DNA of 64,000 nucleotides from Micromonospora zamorensis (GTDB taxonomy: Bacteria; Actinomycetota; Actinomycetes; Mycobacteriales; Micromonosporaceae). Positions 21,879 through 32,508 of the stretch are shown here, piece by piece. The notes under the pieces were generated by a model. That model was not told where the DNA came from, made no database searches, and was given only the letters and a program-made list of their open reading frames with translations. The stretch covers positions 496,001 to 560,000 of the forward strand of contig NZ_LT607755.1 in the NCBI RefSeq assembly GCF_900090275.1, read 5' to 3'. The translations under genes were made by a program, and so were the position numbers. The first letter of the stretch is position 1. The number at the start of each line of letters is the position of its first letter.

Positions 21879-23378
21879 ATGACGACGACACTGCCCGCGT
21901 ACGACGAGGTCGTTGCACGCTACGAACCGGTGATCGGCCTGGAGACCCACGTCGAGCTGGGCACGAACACCAAGATGTTCTGTGGTTGCCCGACCGACTT
22001 CGGTGGCGAGCCGAACACCCGGGTCTGCCCGGTGTGCCTGGGCCTGCCCGGCTCCCTGCCGGTGGCCAACAAGGCGGCCATCGAGGCGATCATCCGGATC
22101 GGCCTGGCGCTGAACTGCTCGATCGCCGAGTGGTGCCGGTTCGCCCGGAAGAACTACTTCTACCCGGACATGCCGAAGAACTTCCAGATCAGCCAGTACG
22201 ACGAGCCGATCTGCGTCGACGGCTACCTGGACGTCGAGGTGGGCGGCGAGACGGTGCGGATCGAGATCGAGCGGGTGCACCTCGAGGAGGACACCGGCAA
22301 GACGCTGCACGTCGGTGGTGCCACCGGCCGCATCCACGGCGCGACGGAGTCGCTGGTCGACTACAACCGGGCCGGCATCCCGCTGGTGGAGATCGTCACC
22401 AAGCCCATCCCGGGCACCGGCGCGCTCGCCCCCGACGTGGCCAAGGCGTACGTCACCGAGCTGCGCGACGTGATCCGCACCCTCGGTGTCTCGGACGTGC
22501 GGATGGAGGAGGGTTCGCTGCGTTGTGACGTGAACACCTCGCTCAACCTGCCGGGGCAGGAGTGGGGCACCCGTACGGAGACGAAGAACGTCAACTCTCT
22601 GCGGTCGGTGGAGCGGGCGGTCCGCTCGGAGATGCTGCGGCAGGCGTCGGTGCTCGACGCGGGCGGCCGGATCACGCAGGAGACCCGGCACTTCCACGAG
22701 GACACCGGCGACACCACCCCGGGACGTTCGAAGGAGACGGCCACCGACTACCGGTACTTCCCGGAGCCGGATCTGGTGCCGATCGCCCCGGACCCGGCGT
22801 GGGTCGCCGAGCTGAAGGCCGCCCTGCCGGAGCTGCCCCGGGTGCACCGGCGTCGGCTCCAGAAGCAGTGGGGGCTCTCCGACCTGGACATGCAGTCGGT
22901 GCTGAACGCCGGCGCGGTCGAGCTGATCGAGGCCACCGTGGCCGCTGGCACCACCCCGGCGGCGGCCCGCAAGTGGTGGCTGGGTGAGCTGTCCCGCCGG
23001 GCCAACGAGAGCGGTGTGGAGCTGGCCGAGATCGGTGCCACTCCCGCCCAGGTCGCCGAGTTGCAGGGGCTGGTCGACGCCGGCAAGCTCAACGACAAGA
23101 TGGCCCGCGCGGTGCTGGAGGGCGTGGTCGACGGTGAGGGCTCACCCGCCGAGATCATGGCCAGCCGGGGCCTGGAGGTCGTGTCGGACACCGGCGCGCT
23201 GACCGCCGCCGTGGACGAGGCGATCGCCGCGAACCCCGGCATCGCCGACAAGATCCGCAGTGGCAAGGTCGCCGCGGCCGGCGCGCTGGTCGGCGCGGTC
23301 ATGAAGACCACCCGGGGTCAGGCCGACGCCGCCGCCGTCCGCACGCTGATCCTGGAGCGCCTCGGCGTCGAAGGCTGA
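21879..23378 (+). CDS. gatB: Asp/Glu-tRNA amidotransferase subunit B
   Basis: 499 residues. The GatB kinase/amidation core begins with [22 protein letters not shown]. Four zinc-site cysteines are visible in MFCGC and RVCPVCLG near residues 29-48. The tail carries the YqeY/GatB-type tRNA-binding region from about 350. It activates the misacylated tRNA with ATP and transfers ammonia from GatA. It is the last gene of gatCAB. Confidence 0.97.
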   Translation: MTTTLPAYDEVVARYEPVIGLETHVELGTNTKMFCGCPTDFGGEPNTRVCPVCLGLPGSLPVANKAAIEAIIRIGLALNCSIAEWCRFARKNYFYPDMPKNFQISQYDEPICVDGYLDVEVGGETVRIEIERVHLEEDTGKTLHVGGATGRIHGATESLVDYNRAGIPLVEIVTKPIPGTGALAPDVAKAYVTELRDVIRTLGVSDVRMEEGSLRCDVNTSLNLPGQEWGTRTETKNVNSLRSVERAVRSEMLRQASVLDAGGRITQETRHFHEDTGDTTPGRSKETATDYRYFPEPDLVPIAPDPAWVAELKAALPELPRVHRRRLQKQWGLSDLDMQSVLNAGAVELIEATVAAGTTPAAARKWWLGELSRRANESGVELAEIGATPAQVAELQGLVDAGKLNDKMARAVLEGVVDGEGSPAEIMASRGLEVVSDTGALTAAVDEAIAANPGIADKIRSGKVAAAGALVGAVMKTTRGQADAAAVRTLILERLGVEG

Positions 23379-23464
23379 CCGGCACGTCACCCCTCTGCCG
23401 CCCCGGGCGGCGCGATCCACACCCCTCGCGAGGGCGTCAACGGCGACGCCTGGATGGAGCCACC

Positions 23465-25822
23465 GTGACCCAGCACGACCTCGATGTCCTTGACGAGATC
23501 CAGCGGCGGGTGCTGTGGCTCGCGACCCGGATCGTGGACGCCGCCAACCATGACCGGGCCACCGGAGACGGTGTGAAGGTCGGCGGCCACCAGGCGTCCA
23601 GCGCCTCCCTGGTCACGGCGATGACCGCGCTGTGGTTCGCGCACCTGGACGCCGAGGACCGGGTCGCGGTGAAGCCGCACGCGTCCCCGGTGTTCCACGC
23701 CATCCAGTACCTGCTCGGCAACCTGGACCGCTCGTACCTGCCACGGCTGCGGGCCCGGGGCGGCCTCCAGTCGTACCCGTCGCGGACCAAGGACCCCGAC
23801 GAGGTGGACTTCTCCACCGGCTCGGTGGGTCTGGGCGCGGCCGCGCCGCTCTTCGCCGCCGCCACCCGCCGCTACGTCGACGCGCACTTCGGGGCCCGAC
23901 CACACTCCCGGTTCGTGGCGCTGATCGGCGACGCCGAACTGGACGAGGGCAACATCTGGGAGGCGGTGGCCGACCCGGCGACCACCGGGCTGGGCAACGT
24001 CATGTGGCTTGTCGACTTCAACCGGCAGTCGCTGGACCGGGTGGTCCCCGGCATCCGGATCAACCAGTGGCGGGGTCAGTTCGAGGCGGCCGGCTGGCAC
24101 GTCGTGGAGGTCAAGTACGGTCGCCGGCTCGCCGAGGCGTACGCCCGGCCGGGCGGCGAGGCGCTGCGCGACTGGATCGACGCGATGCCCAACGAGCAGT
24201 ACCAGTCGCTGTTCGGGCTGACCGGCCCGGCGCTGCGCAAGCAGTTCCTGGACGGCGCGCCGGCCGGCATCGACGAGCTGATCGCCCACATCAGCGACGA
24301 GGACCTCGGTCCCCTCGTCACCGACCTGGGCGGGCACGACTTGTCCGCGATGCTCGACGCGTACGCGCAGTGCGACGCGGTCACCGACCGGCCCAGCGTC
24401 GTCTTCGCGTACACCGTGAAGGGTTGGGGTCTGCCCATCGCCGGCAACCCGCGCAACCATTCCGCGCTGCTCAGCTCGGAGCAGGTCGACACGCTGCGGG
24501 CCGCGCAGGGGTTGACCTCCGAGACCGAGTGGGACCGCCTCGACCCGGCGTCACCGGCCGGCATCCGGGCAGGCGCCCGCCGGGAGGCGCTGTCCCGCGC
24601 GCCCCGCGAGCGCGCGCTGGGGGTCACGGTTCCGGAAAGCACGGGAGTACGCGCAACCAAGCCCATCTCCACCCAGGAGGTCTTCGGCCGGGTGCTGGTG
24701 GACCTGGCGCGGAACCGGGAGGTCGGCCGCTACCTGGTCACCACCGCCCCGGACGTGGCCACCTCCACCAACCTGGCCGGGTTCATCAACAAGACCGGGG
24801 TGTTCGCACCCACCGAGCAGCGCTCCTGGACCGAGGACCGGATGCTGCGCTGGACGGAGAGCCCTGCCGGGCAGCACATCGAGCTGGGCATCTCGGAGAT
24901 GAACCTGTTCCTGCTGCTCGGCCAGCTCGGGCTCTCCTGGGACCTGTCCGGTCAACCGCTGCTGCCGGTGGGCACGGTCTACGACCCGTTCGTCCTGCGC
25001 GGCCTCGACGCGTTCCTGTACGGCACGTACTCCGGCTCCCGGTTCGTGGTGGCCGGCACCCCGTCGGGCATCACCCTGGCCCCGGAGGGCGGCGCCCACC
25101 AGTCCACCATCACCGCGTCGGTCGGCCTGGAGCTGCCCGGGGTGACCTTCCTGGAGCCGGCGTACGCGGCCAGCCTCGACTGGCTGCTCTGCGACGCGCT
25201 GGGGCAGATCGCCGGCGGGTCGGCCCCGGCCGCGACGGCCGCGCCGACCGAGGACGGGGCGTACTACTTCCGGTTGAGCACCCGGCCGCTGGACCAGGCA
25301 CCGTTCGAGGCGGCCCGCGCCCGGCTCGGCGACGCGGTCCTGCGTCGGCAGGTGGTCGCCGGGGCGTACCGGCTGGTCGACGCGCACCAGGCGTATCCGC
25401 ACCTGGTCGACGCCCCGGTGGTGCAACTGGCCGCCTCAGGCGCGGTGCTGCCCGAGGTGTTGGCCGCCGCGGCGGAGCTGGCCGACGAGGGCGTCGCCGC
25501 GCACGTGGTGGACGTGACGAGCCTCGACCGGCTCTACCGGGCCTGGCAGCGCACCCTGCGCCAGGGCGTGCGGACGGCCACCGTGCCCAGCGTGCCGGGC
25601 GCGCTGCGGTCCGCGTTCGTCGATCGGGTGCCGGTGGTGACCGTGCACGACGCCGCGTCGCACGCGATGGCCTGGCTCGGTTCGGCGGTCGGCGCCCCGG
25701 CGGTGCCGCTCGGGGTGGACGAGTTCGGCCAGTCCGGCAGCGTCGCCGAGCTGTACGAGTTGCACGACCTGCTGCCCGGCAGCATCGTCAACGCCGCGCT
25801 GGCCGCCATCGCCCTACGCTGA
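23465..25822 (+). CDS. Transketolase/pyruvate dehydrogenase E1-like ThDP enzyme
   Basis: 785 residues. The N-terminal part resembles homodimeric AceE-type pyruvate dehydrogenase and transketolase. KVGGHQASSASLVTAMTALWF opens the ThDP domain, and the GDG-type motif appears as GDAELDEGN with VDFNRQSLD following. The pyrimidine-binding domain begins near 400 (TQEVFGRVLVDLA...) with ELGISEMNLFLLLGQLGLS, where the Glu should activate ThDP. A C-terminal domain follows from about 650. No E2/E3 genes are adjacent, so the alpha-keto acid or ketose substrate remains open. It starts at GTG. Confidence 0.82.
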   Translation: MTQHDLDVLDEIQRRVLWLATRIVDAANHDRATGDGVKVGGHQASSASLVTAMTALWFAHLDAEDRVAVKPHASPVFHAIQYLLGNLDRSYLPRLRARGGLQSYPSRTKDPDEVDFSTGSVGLGAAAPLFAAATRRYVDAHFGARPHSRFVALIGDAELDEGNIWEAVADPATTGLGNVMWLVDFNRQSLDRVVPGIRINQWRGQFEAAGWHVVEVKYGRRLAEAYARPGGEALRDWIDAMPNEQYQSLFGLTGPALRKQFLDGAPAGIDELIAHISDEDLGPLVTDLGGHDLSAMLDAYAQCDAVTDRPSVVFAYTVKGWGLPIAGNPRNHSALLSSEQVDTLRAAQGLTSETEWDRLDPASPAGIRAGARREALSRAPRERALGVTVPESTGVRATKPISTQEVFGRVLVDLARNREVGRYLVTTAPDVATSTNLAGFINKTGVFAPTEQRSWTEDRMLRWTESPAGQHIELGISEMNLFLLLGQLGLSWDLSGQPLLPVGTVYDPFVLRGLDAFLYGTYSGSRFVVAGTPSGITLAPEGGAHQSTITASVGLELPGVTFLEPAYAASLDWLLCDALGQIAGGSAPAATAAPTEDGAYYFRLSTRPLDQAPFEAARARLGDAVLRRQVVAGAYRLVDAHQAYPHLVDAPVVQLAASGAVLPEVLAAAAELADEGVAAHVVDVTSLDRLYRAWQRTLRQGVRTATVPSVPGALRSAFVDRVPVVTVHDAASHAMAWLGSAVGAPAVPLGVDEFGQSGSVAELYELHDLLPGSIVNAALAAIALR

Positions 25823-25922
25823 CCGCGGCGGTGAGCGTTATCACACTGAGTGATTCGCATAGGAAAGAACCCGTTCGCAACTCGCTGTAATCGTCTCTGC
25901 CGCTCACGCCACGCCGTTTCCT

Positions 25923-26051
25923 CCCTTTGCTCTGCTGCCGCCGATGCGCCACCCGGTCTGAACAGCGCGAACCAACCGTTGCTCTTTTGGCGTCATGCCG
26001 TGCGGGACGCACCGACAGTGACTGGTGCAGATTGGGCAGCAGAGCAAAGGG
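25923..26051. repeat. 17-bp perfect inverted repeat bounding a 95-base loop
   Basis: CCCTTTGCTCTGCTGCC (25923-25939) is exactly complementary to 26035-26051. The stem can extend into TTTCC/GGAAA with one bulge. The interior holds smaller pairings, such as GTGCG-GGA-CGCAC near 26001-26013 and CACC...GGTG. This fills most of the 310-base gap between two convergent genes (25823-26132). I see no credible coding frame there. It could be a structured RNA, a bidirectional terminator or a mobile-element remnant. Confidence 0.6.
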
Positions 26052-26132
26052 GGAAAGCAGGGGTGGGGGACGCTCGTCTCTGTTTACTCTCTGTGTCGAA
26101 CTGAAGGACGGCGGTCGCCCCTCCACGCCGCG

Positions 26133-27698
26133 TCAGCGGGTCGGGCTGGTGGTGGGCGAGGGGGACGCCACGGTGGGGTTCTCCACCAGGCGTCGTTCCA
26201 GGTTGACCTGGGCCTGCCCGGTGCCTCCGACGGTGATGGTGTCGTACGCCTGGAGCATCTTTAGCTGGTCGAAGTAGAGCACGCTCATCGACAGCGGGGT
26301 CGGCTTCTCGCCCTCCAGGCCGCGCAGCCCGGCCCCGCCGGTCGAGCCTTCGACCATCAGCGTGGTGGGCTGCTGCCCGGGCACCTGCGGCAGTTTGGAG
26401 ACCTGCCGCGCGTGGGTGTGCCCGGCCAGCACCAGCGGGCACGTGCCGGAGAGCGGCCCGGCCGACGCCGGATCGTGCACCAGCGCGATGTTCACCGGCC
26501 GCGGTGAGCGGCGCACCGTGGTCGCGAGCTGCTCGCCGACCCCGGTCACCTGGTCGGCGACCTGCTGGGTCAGGCCGCTGCCGGCGGGTGACGTGTTCTT
26601 GTCCGGGGTGAAACGCGGGTCACCGACGCCGGCGATGGTCAGCCCGGCGACGGTCGTCGTCGTGTTGTTCAACACGATCGCGTTCGGCTGACGGGCCACC
26701 GCGGCGGCGGTCTTGCCGGAGTCGTGGTTGCCCCGGATGAAGACGTACGGCTTCTTGAGCAGGCCGATCGACCCGACGAAGGACGCCTCCGGCTCGCTGC
26801 CCCAGTCGGTGATGTCGCCGGTGTCGATCACCACGTCGATGCCGAACTGCTCCACCACCGTGCGGATCAACTGCCAGCCGGTCGGGTTCAGGTGCATGTC
26901 GGAGACGTGCAGCACCCGCGTGGTGCCCGGGGTCGGCTCCAACAGCGGAAGCGCCGAGACGGTGGTGTAGAGCTGGCTGACATTGCCGACCAGGCGTTGC
27001 AGCTGCTCGGCGTACTTGGTGTAGTCGTTGGCGATCCGGCGCGCGTCGCCGACGATGGCCGGTGCGTTGACCAGCAGCCCTTCGTAGCGTGGTTCCTCGA
27101 TCGCCTGCGGACGCAGGGTGGCCGCCGCCGTGCCGAGGCTGCCGGCGGTGATCAGCAGTGCGAGCCCGCCCGCCCAGGCGGTCCGCCGGACGTTGCGGAA
27201 GATCAGCCCGGCCAGGATCAGGGTGACCAGCACCGACGTGCCGAGGGTCCGCAGGCCGAGCCGCATCACCCCGGAGCGGACGTCCTCGACGGCGCTCTGG
27301 CTGGCCCGGCTGATGCTGGCCGGGTCGTCGATCAGCGCCTCGGTGCGGCCCTGGTCGAGTGCGCCCAGGCGGACGGTGAGGTGGGTCGGCCCGTCGTGGC
27401 TGTCGAGCAGCAGCGCGCCCAGCGGTGGGATGTCGACGGTGGTGCCGCCGTCGCGGGCGGGGGAGATGCTGAGGTTGGCCCGGAACGGGCCGATGTCGGT
27501 GTCCACCCGACCGCCGGCCAGCACCCCGAGTACCGCCCCGCCCAGGGCCACGGCGAGGACGGCGACGACCAGCCCGATGCGGCGCAGCAGCTCGGCGGAC
27601 CCGAGCCGCCGACTGTCCGGGCGCGGCCGGTCGCCGCCGGTCGCCGGGTCGTCCCGGTCGTCGGCGTCGTCGTGCTGCTCGTCGCGTTGCCCGTCCAT
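26133..27698 (-). CDS. Membrane-anchored metallophosphoesterase
   Basis: 521 residues. An acidic, disordered N-terminus (MDGQRDEQHDDADDRDDP) precedes a membrane segment near 40-60, a region of about 100 residues outside, and two more helices near 155-200. The calcineurin-like phosphoesterase domain follows (about 265-500) with all metal motifs: VSDMHLN (DxH), DTGDITD (GDxxD), RGNHD, VHDP and AGHTHARQ. The substrate is unknown. The start is set at the ATG before the acidic stretch; the frame upstream runs into the neighbouring gene. Confidence 0.85.
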   Translation of the reverse strand: MDGQRDEQHDDADDRDDPATGGDRPRPDSRRLGSAELLRRIGLVVAVLAVALGGAVLGVLAGGRVDTDIGPFRANLSISPARDGGTTVDIPPLGALLLDSHDGPTHLTVRLGALDQGRTEALIDDPASISRASQSAVEDVRSGVMRLGLRTLGTSVLVTLILAGLIFRNVRRTAWAGGLALLITAGSLGTAAATLRPQAIEEPRYEGLLVNAPAIVGDARRIANDYTKYAEQLQRLVGNVSQLYTTVSALPLLEPTPGTTRVLHVSDMHLNPTGWQLIRTVVEQFGIDVVIDTGDITDWGSEPEASFVGSIGLLKKPYVFIRGNHDSGKTAAAVARQPNAIVLNNTTTTVAGLTIAGVGDPRFTPDKNTSPAGSGLTQQVADQVTGVGEQLATTVRRSPRPVNIALVHDPASAGPLSGTCPLVLAGHTHARQVSKLPQVPGQQPTTLMVEGSTGGAGLRGLEGEKPTPLSMSVLYFDQLKMLQAYDTITVGGTGQAQVNLERRLVENPTVASPSPTTSPTR

Positions 27699-27759
27699 GC
27701 TGAAAGTCTGACCTGCCCGTCGAAAGATCTTGGCAAACCTGACCGGATGGTGACGAACG

Positions 27760-28932
27760 TCAGCTGCGGCCGCCGTCGCCGCCCGCGAAGACAACCCGCA
27801 GGAGCCGGTCGTCGTCGCCGGCCGGGTCACCGCGCCCGTCGTGGTTGGAGGTGCCCACCCAGAGCGACCCGTCCGGTGCCGCGGCCACCGCACGCAGTCG
27901 ACCGTACCGGTTGGTGAGCAGCTCACTGGGCTGGCCGAGCAGCGTCCCGGTGTCGGTCAGCTCCATCACCCAGAGGCGCTTGCCGCGCAGACAGCCGGTG
28001 ACCAGCAGCCGGTCCGTGGCGGCCAGACCGGAGCAGGAGGCGTCCGAGGTGGCCCACTGCGTGATCGGGTCGGTGAACCGCTTGTCGCCGGCGCGCCCCT
28101 CGACCTCCGGCCAGCCGTAGTTGCCGCCCTTGGTGATCTGGTTGATCTCGTCCCACGTGTTCTGGCCGAACTCGACGGCGTACATCCGCTTGGCGCCGTC
28201 CCAGGTGAACCCCTGGACGTTGCGGTGGCCCAGTGACCAGACGGGGGAGTTGGGGTATGGGTTGCCAGTGGAGGGCTTGCCGTCCGGCGTGATCCGGAGG
28301 ATCTTGCCGCCGAGGCTCTTCACGTCCTGGGAGGAGGGGCGCTCACCCGCGTCGCCCGTGCTGACGTAGAGCTGCCCGTCCGGCCCGAAGCCCAACCCGC
28401 CGCCGTTGTGCACGTTGGCCTTGGGGATGCCGGTGAGGATCGGGGTGGGCTGACCGCCGAGTTGCAGCCGGGCGACCCGGTTGTCCTGGGCGGCGGTGTA
28501 GTAGACGAAGACCGTGCGGTCCTGGGCGTAGGCCGGGGAGACGGCGATGCCGAGGAGACCGCCCTCGCCGGCCGCGGCCACCTCGGGGATCGTCTGCACC
28601 GGGCGGACCCGCAGCCCGTCCGGCCCGGACTCGGGGCCGACCTGAAGGATCCGGCCGTTGTCGCGTTCGGTGACCAGCGCGCCGCCGTCCGGCAGGAAGG
28701 CGATGCCCCACGGCACCCGAAGACCCTTGGCGAGCACTGTCGCCACCGCCTGCTGGCCGGCGCCGCCTGCGCTCGCCGGCGCGGACGGGGTCGGCAGGTT
28801 GGGCGGCTCGCCGGCCGGGTCGGGTTCCGGTTCGCCGAAGCTGCAACCGGAGGCGAACAGCAGCGCCGCGCAGGACGCCGCGAGGGCCGCCCGGAGGCGA
28901 CGGACGCGAGGGTACGGGGGACGGGCTCTCAC
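27760..28932 (-). CDS. PQQ-type sugar dehydrogenase lipoprotein
   Basis: 390 residues. Its signal peptide has the lipobox FASGC ([19 protein letters not shown]), so it should be a lipoprotein on the outer face of the membrane. The mature part is the GSDH/YliI six-bladed propeller: [58 protein letters not shown] and [10 protein letters not shown], the usual PQQ/calcium loop regions. It likely oxidises aldoses. GTG at 28932 begins the signal peptide; earlier in-frame codons have no signal character. Confidence 0.87.
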   Translation of the reverse strand: MRARPPYPRVRRLRAALAASCAALLFASGCSFGEPEPDPAGEPPNLPTPSAPASAGGAGQQAVATVLAKGLRVPWGIAFLPDGGALVTERDNGRILQVGPESGPDGLRVRPVQTIPEVAAAGEGGLLGIAVSPAYAQDRTVFVYYTAAQDNRVARLQLGGQPTPILTGIPKANVHNGGGLGFGPDGQLYVSTGDAGERPSSQDVKSLGGKILRITPDGKPSTGNPYPNSPVWSLGHRNVQGFTWDGAKRMYAVEFGQNTWDEINQITKGGNYGWPEVEGRAGDKRFTDPITQWATSDASCSGLAATDRLLVTGCLRGKRLWVMELTDTGTLLGQPSELLTNRYGRLRAVAAAPDGSLWVGTSNHDGRGDPAGDDDRLLRVVFAGGDGGRS

Positions 28933-29024
28933 CCGGCCCAGGGTAGCCCGCTGGACGGCCCGGCCGGGCCCGTCGCGACCCGACGGGTGCCGGTGAACCC
29001 GGTCGGTGGTCCCCGGTGGACCGC

Positions 29025-30842
29025 TCACCGTGCCCGTACGGCCAGCAGCGCGGTGTCGTCCTCGCGGTGGTCGATCGAGGCGAGCAGCAGGTCGCACAGC
29101 TCGTCGAGGGGCAGCGTGTCGGTGCCGGCCAGTCGGTCTGTCAGCTCGGCCAGCCCTTCGTCAATGGAGCGGTCCCGCCGCTCGATCAGCCCGTCGGTGT
29201 AGAGCAGCAGGGTGTCACCGGTGGCCAGGTTGGTCGACTGGCTGGTCCGCTTCGACGGCCGGGCCAGCCCGAGCAGCGGCTCCGGGGTCGCCTCCAGGAC
29301 CTCGACCGCCCCACCGGCGCGAACCACGAGGGCCGGTGGGTGCCCGGCGTTGGACCAGGTCACCTCGTGGACACCGCCGCGCTGCGGGCAGATCCGGACC
29401 AGTGTCGCGGTGGCGGCGATCGGCAGCCGCAGGCCACGGATCGCGCCGTCCAGGTTGCTCATCAGCGACCCGACCGTGTCCGGCCGGCCGAAGGCGTTGC
29501 CCCGCACCAGGTTGCGGAGCTGACCCATGGTCGCCGCCGCCTCGATGTCGTGCCCGGCCACGTCGCCGATCGCCGCGATCACGTCACCGTCGGGCTGGAC
29601 GAAGGCGTCGTACCAGTCGCCGCCGACCTCCACCCGGTCGGCCGCCGGCTGGTAGCGGGCGGCGAGCTCCAGCTCGGTCACGATCGGCAGCTGGGGCAGC
29701 ATGCTGTGTTGCAGCACCTCTGCGACGTGCCGCTGCTCGCCGTACATCGAGCTGTTGCCCACGGCCTGGCCGGCCCGGCGGCCGATGTCGACAGCGGTGA
29801 GCAGGTCGCGGTCGTCGAACTGCTGCCGTTGCGCGCCGTTGACGAGGGTGATCGCGCCCAGCACGGTGCCGCCGACGCCCTGCATCGGCACGCTCAGGTA
29901 GGAGGCGATGCCGAGACGGTCGGCGATCGTCGACATCTCCGGGTGTGTGGTGCCCCTCGTGACGTCGGCCAGGGACGCCACGCTGCCGAGCCGGGGCTGG
30001 CCGGTCCGCAGGACCGCCCGGACCATCGACTCTGGGCTCAGCCCGGTGCGCAGCAGCTCACCGAAGCGGTCGACGTCCGCCGTCCGGGCCGGGTCGCGGT
30101 GCACCGAGACCACCTCGCGGGGCAGGCCGGTCGGCCCGATCAGGGTGAGCAGGCACCAGTCGGCGAGCAGCGGCACCATCGCGGCGGCGAGCCGGCGCAA
30201 CGCGGTGCCCACGTCCAGGGTGCCGGCCAGCGTCTCGCTCACCCCGGCCACCAGCTCCAACCGCTCGTGCGCCTGCACGATCCGCCGCCCGGCCTCCTGC
30301 GCGCTGTCGAGCGCGATCCGCAGTCGCAGCTCCGACGAGCAGGCGGCGGCCAGATCGGCCAGTGTCCGCAGCTGCGCGGCCGTCCACGCTCGGGGCTTGT
30401 TGTCGATGGCACACAGCGAGCCGAGCACCCGACCGGAGAGGTCGGTCAAAGGCATCCCGGCGTACGCGACCACGCCGAGGTCGTCGATCGCCAGATTTTC
30501 CCGGACGCGGGGGTAGAGCCGGGCATCGGGCAGCACCATCGGCACCTGGATGTCCACGACGTGTTGACAGAACGAGTGGCTCAGCGGGGTCTGCCGACGC
30601 TCCGACCAGGGGTCCGGCAACCCGACCGCGCCGGGGAAGAACTGCCGGTCGGCGGAGACCAGGGAGACCAGCGCCACCGGCACGTCCAGCAGGTCGCTGA
30701 CCAGCCGGGCGAACCGGTCGAACGCCTCGTCCGGGACGGCGTCGAGCCCGGTGTCAGCGAGCGCGCGCAGCCGCGCCGGTTCGCCGAGCGCCGCAGGCGG
30801 GACGATCGGAGGCCGGGCGGTGGCGGGGGAGCCGTCGGTCAT
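29025..30842 (-). CDS. GAF-GAF-SpoIIE (PP2C-type) phosphatase
   Basis: 605 residues. A first GAF domain (about 40-180, with SHSFCQHVV and [10 protein letters not shown]) and a second (about 210-360, with [21 protein letters not shown]) are followed by a SpoIIE-type phosphatase domain (about 385-603). The phosphatase has [32 protein letters not shown] and DDTALLAVR, the metal-binding aspartates of this family. Such proteins usually dephosphorylate an anti-sigma antagonist in response to a ligand sensed by GAF. No kinase or antagonist gene is adjacent. The start ATG fits the first GAF domain. Confidence 0.9.
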   Translation of the reverse strand: MTDGSPATARPPIVPPAALGEPARLRALADTGLDAVPDEAFDRFARLVSDLLDVPVALVSLVSADRQFFPGAVGLPDPWSERRQTPLSHSFCQHVVDIQVPMVLPDARLYPRVRENLAIDDLGVVAYAGMPLTDLSGRVLGSLCAIDNKPRAWTAAQLRTLADLAAACSSELRLRIALDSAQEAGRRIVQAHERLELVAGVSETLAGTLDVGTALRRLAAAMVPLLADWCLLTLIGPTGLPREVVSVHRDPARTADVDRFGELLRTGLSPESMVRAVLRTGQPRLGSVASLADVTRGTTHPEMSTIADRLGIASYLSVPMQGVGGTVLGAITLVNGAQRQQFDDRDLLTAVDIGRRAGQAVGNSSMYGEQRHVAEVLQHSMLPQLPIVTELELAARYQPAADRVEVGGDWYDAFVQPDGDVIAAIGDVAGHDIEAAATMGQLRNLVRGNAFGRPDTVGSLMSNLDGAIRGLRLPIAATATLVRICPQRGGVHEVTWSNAGHPPALVVRAGGAVEVLEATPEPLLGLARPSKRTSQSTNLATGDTLLLYTDGLIERRDRSIDEGLAELTDRLAGTDTLPLDELCDLLLASIDHREDDTALLAVRAR

Positions 30843-31028
30843 CGAGCACCTGTCTGCCGGGTCGGAGGCCGACCGGCCCTCCGACCCTTCGTTATACCTC
30901 GTCCAGGGCGGAGTCGAACATCGGTGTGCTGAGTCTCGCCCGCCCCGACCCCACGCGCCATCCCCCGGGACGTCTGTTCGCCGCCGTGCCCGCGCCGGCC
31001 GTGGTCAAGGGGACTATCGTCGGCGGAC

Positions 31029-31955
31029 GTGAAGGTATGGATCCCACACCAGGCCGGTCTGAACCTCATGGGCGAGCTGCCCCCGGACGTGACGGTGGAG
31101 GTGTTCGAGCACCCGGACCGGCTGCCGTCGGAGGCGACCGACGTCCGCGTCTGGGTGCCACCGTTCCTGGGCGGCTCGGACGCGACGGCGTTGCTGCGTG
31201 AGCTGCCCGACCTCGCCGTGGTGCAGTTGCTCTCCGCCGGGGCGGACGCCTGGGCCGGCCGGACACCGCCGGGGGTCACGCTCTGCGACGCGCGGGGTGT
31301 GCACGACCCGTCCACCGCCGAGTGGGTCGTCACGGCTGTCCTTGCCCAGCTGCGGGCGTTCCCGACGTTCATCCGGGCACAGGCCGAGCGGCGTTGGGCG
31401 AACGAGGGAAACCTCCCGACCGACGAGCTGACCGGCAAGCGGGTGCTGATCGTCGGGGCCGGCGCGATCGGCACCGCGGTGCGGGACCGGCTCGCCCCCT
31501 TCGAGGTGAGCTTCACGCTGGTGGCGAGGACCGCCCGCCCGGAGCAGGGTGTGCACGGCGTCGAGGAACTGCCCCGGCTGCTGCCCGACGCCGACGTGGT
31601 GATCGTGATCGTGCCGCTCACCGACCAGACCCGTGGCCTGATCGACAAGGACTTCCTGGCCGCGATGCCGGACGGTGCGTTGCTCGTCAACGCCGCCCGG
31701 GGGCCGGTGGCCCACACCGAGGCGCTGGTCGCGGAGCTGGCCACCGGTCGGATCTCGGCCGCCCTGGACGTCACCGATCCGGAGCCGCTGCCCGCCGACT
31801 CGCCGCTCTGGACGATGCCGAACGTGCTGCTCACACCGCATGTGGCCGGGTCGGTGCGAGGTCTGCTGCCGCGTGCCTACCGACTGGTCGGTGACCAGGT
31901 GCGCCGGTTCGCCGCCGGGCAGCCGCTGATCAACACGGTGGTCGACGGCTACTGA
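31029..31955 (+). CDS. D-isomer-specific 2-hydroxyacid dehydrogenase
   Basis: 308 residues with the two-domain fold of the family. The Rossmann NAD(P) motif is VLIVGAGAIGTAVRDR near residue 140. Catalytic Arg lies in LVNAARGPVAHTEAL, Glu in DPEPLPADSPLW and His in PHVAGSVRG. It is distinct from and shorter than the serA product at 52640, with no ACT domain, so glyoxylate/hydroxypyruvate-type substrates are plausible. GTG start. It ends 7 bp inside the convergent PH-domain gene. Confidence 0.88.
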   Translation: MKVWIPHQAGLNLMGELPPDVTVEVFEHPDRLPSEATDVRVWVPPFLGGSDATALLRELPDLAVVQLLSAGADAWAGRTPPGVTLCDARGVHDPSTAEWVVTAVLAQLRAFPTFIRAQAERRWANEGNLPTDELTGKRVLIVGAGAIGTAVRDRLAPFEVSFTLVARTARPEQGVHGVEELPRLLPDADVVIVIVPLTDQTRGLIDKDFLAAMPDGALLVNAARGPVAHTEALVAELATGRISAALDVTDPEPLPADSPLWTMPNVLLTPHVAGSVRGLLPRAYRLVGDQVRRFAAGQPLINTVVDGY

Positions 31956-32341
31956 CCGGGCGCCTCGGCCGAGTTGTCGGGCAGCGTCTGGCCGGTGGCC
32001 GACACCAGCCGGGGCAGGTCCACGCCGCGCACCGCCGGCAGGGTCACCTGCTGGCCGTCGTCGAGCCGCGCGACCGCACGTCCGCGCTGGTCGGTGACCA
32101 GTTCGAGGACCTGGTCCCAGTCGATGCGGCGTTGCCCGGCCAACGCCCGTACGCGCAGCTCCCGGGCGTTGGCGTCGGTGCCGGCCCGCCAGGCCCAGAG
32201 CGCGACGGCGAGCGGCAGGAGCAGCACCGGCAGCAGGTAGGTCCGGGCGCTCGCCAGCGGCAGTGCACCGATGAAGGCGATGACCGCGGCGACCAGGATG
32301 GCTTGGTTGTACCGGAAGCGGACCGTGTCGGGCTTACTCAC
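31949..32341 (-). CDS. PH-domain-like membrane protein
   Basis: 130 residues. Two membrane segments (about 15-34 and 37-52) are followed by a soluble PH-like region with ELRVRALAGQRRIDWDQVLELVTDQRGRAVARLDDGQQVTLPAV. This pattern matches the small actinobacterial PH-domain membrane proteins. The GTG start at VSKPDTVRF precedes the first helix. It is convergent with, and overlaps by 7 bp, the dehydrogenase gene. Function unknown. Confidence 0.75.
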   Translation of the reverse strand: MSKPDTVRFRYNQAILVAAVIAFIGALPLASARTYLLPVLLLPLAVALWAWRAGTDANARELRVRALAGQRRIDWDQVLELVTDQRGRAVARLDDGQQVTLPAVRGVDLPRLVSATGQTLPDNSAEAPGQ

Positions 32342-32508
32342 CCTCCGATGATCCCACCCCCGGCCGGTCCGGCTCGCGGCGGGCGGTGCCGGCGGGGTGC
32401 GGTACGCCGTACAGTGACACAGGTCATTGTCTCCTCCAGGTGACCGACACGTAACCAATCCGGCCGCCGATCGTTTCCGTTTGTTGAGCAGCGGACCCGC
32501 AACGTCCG

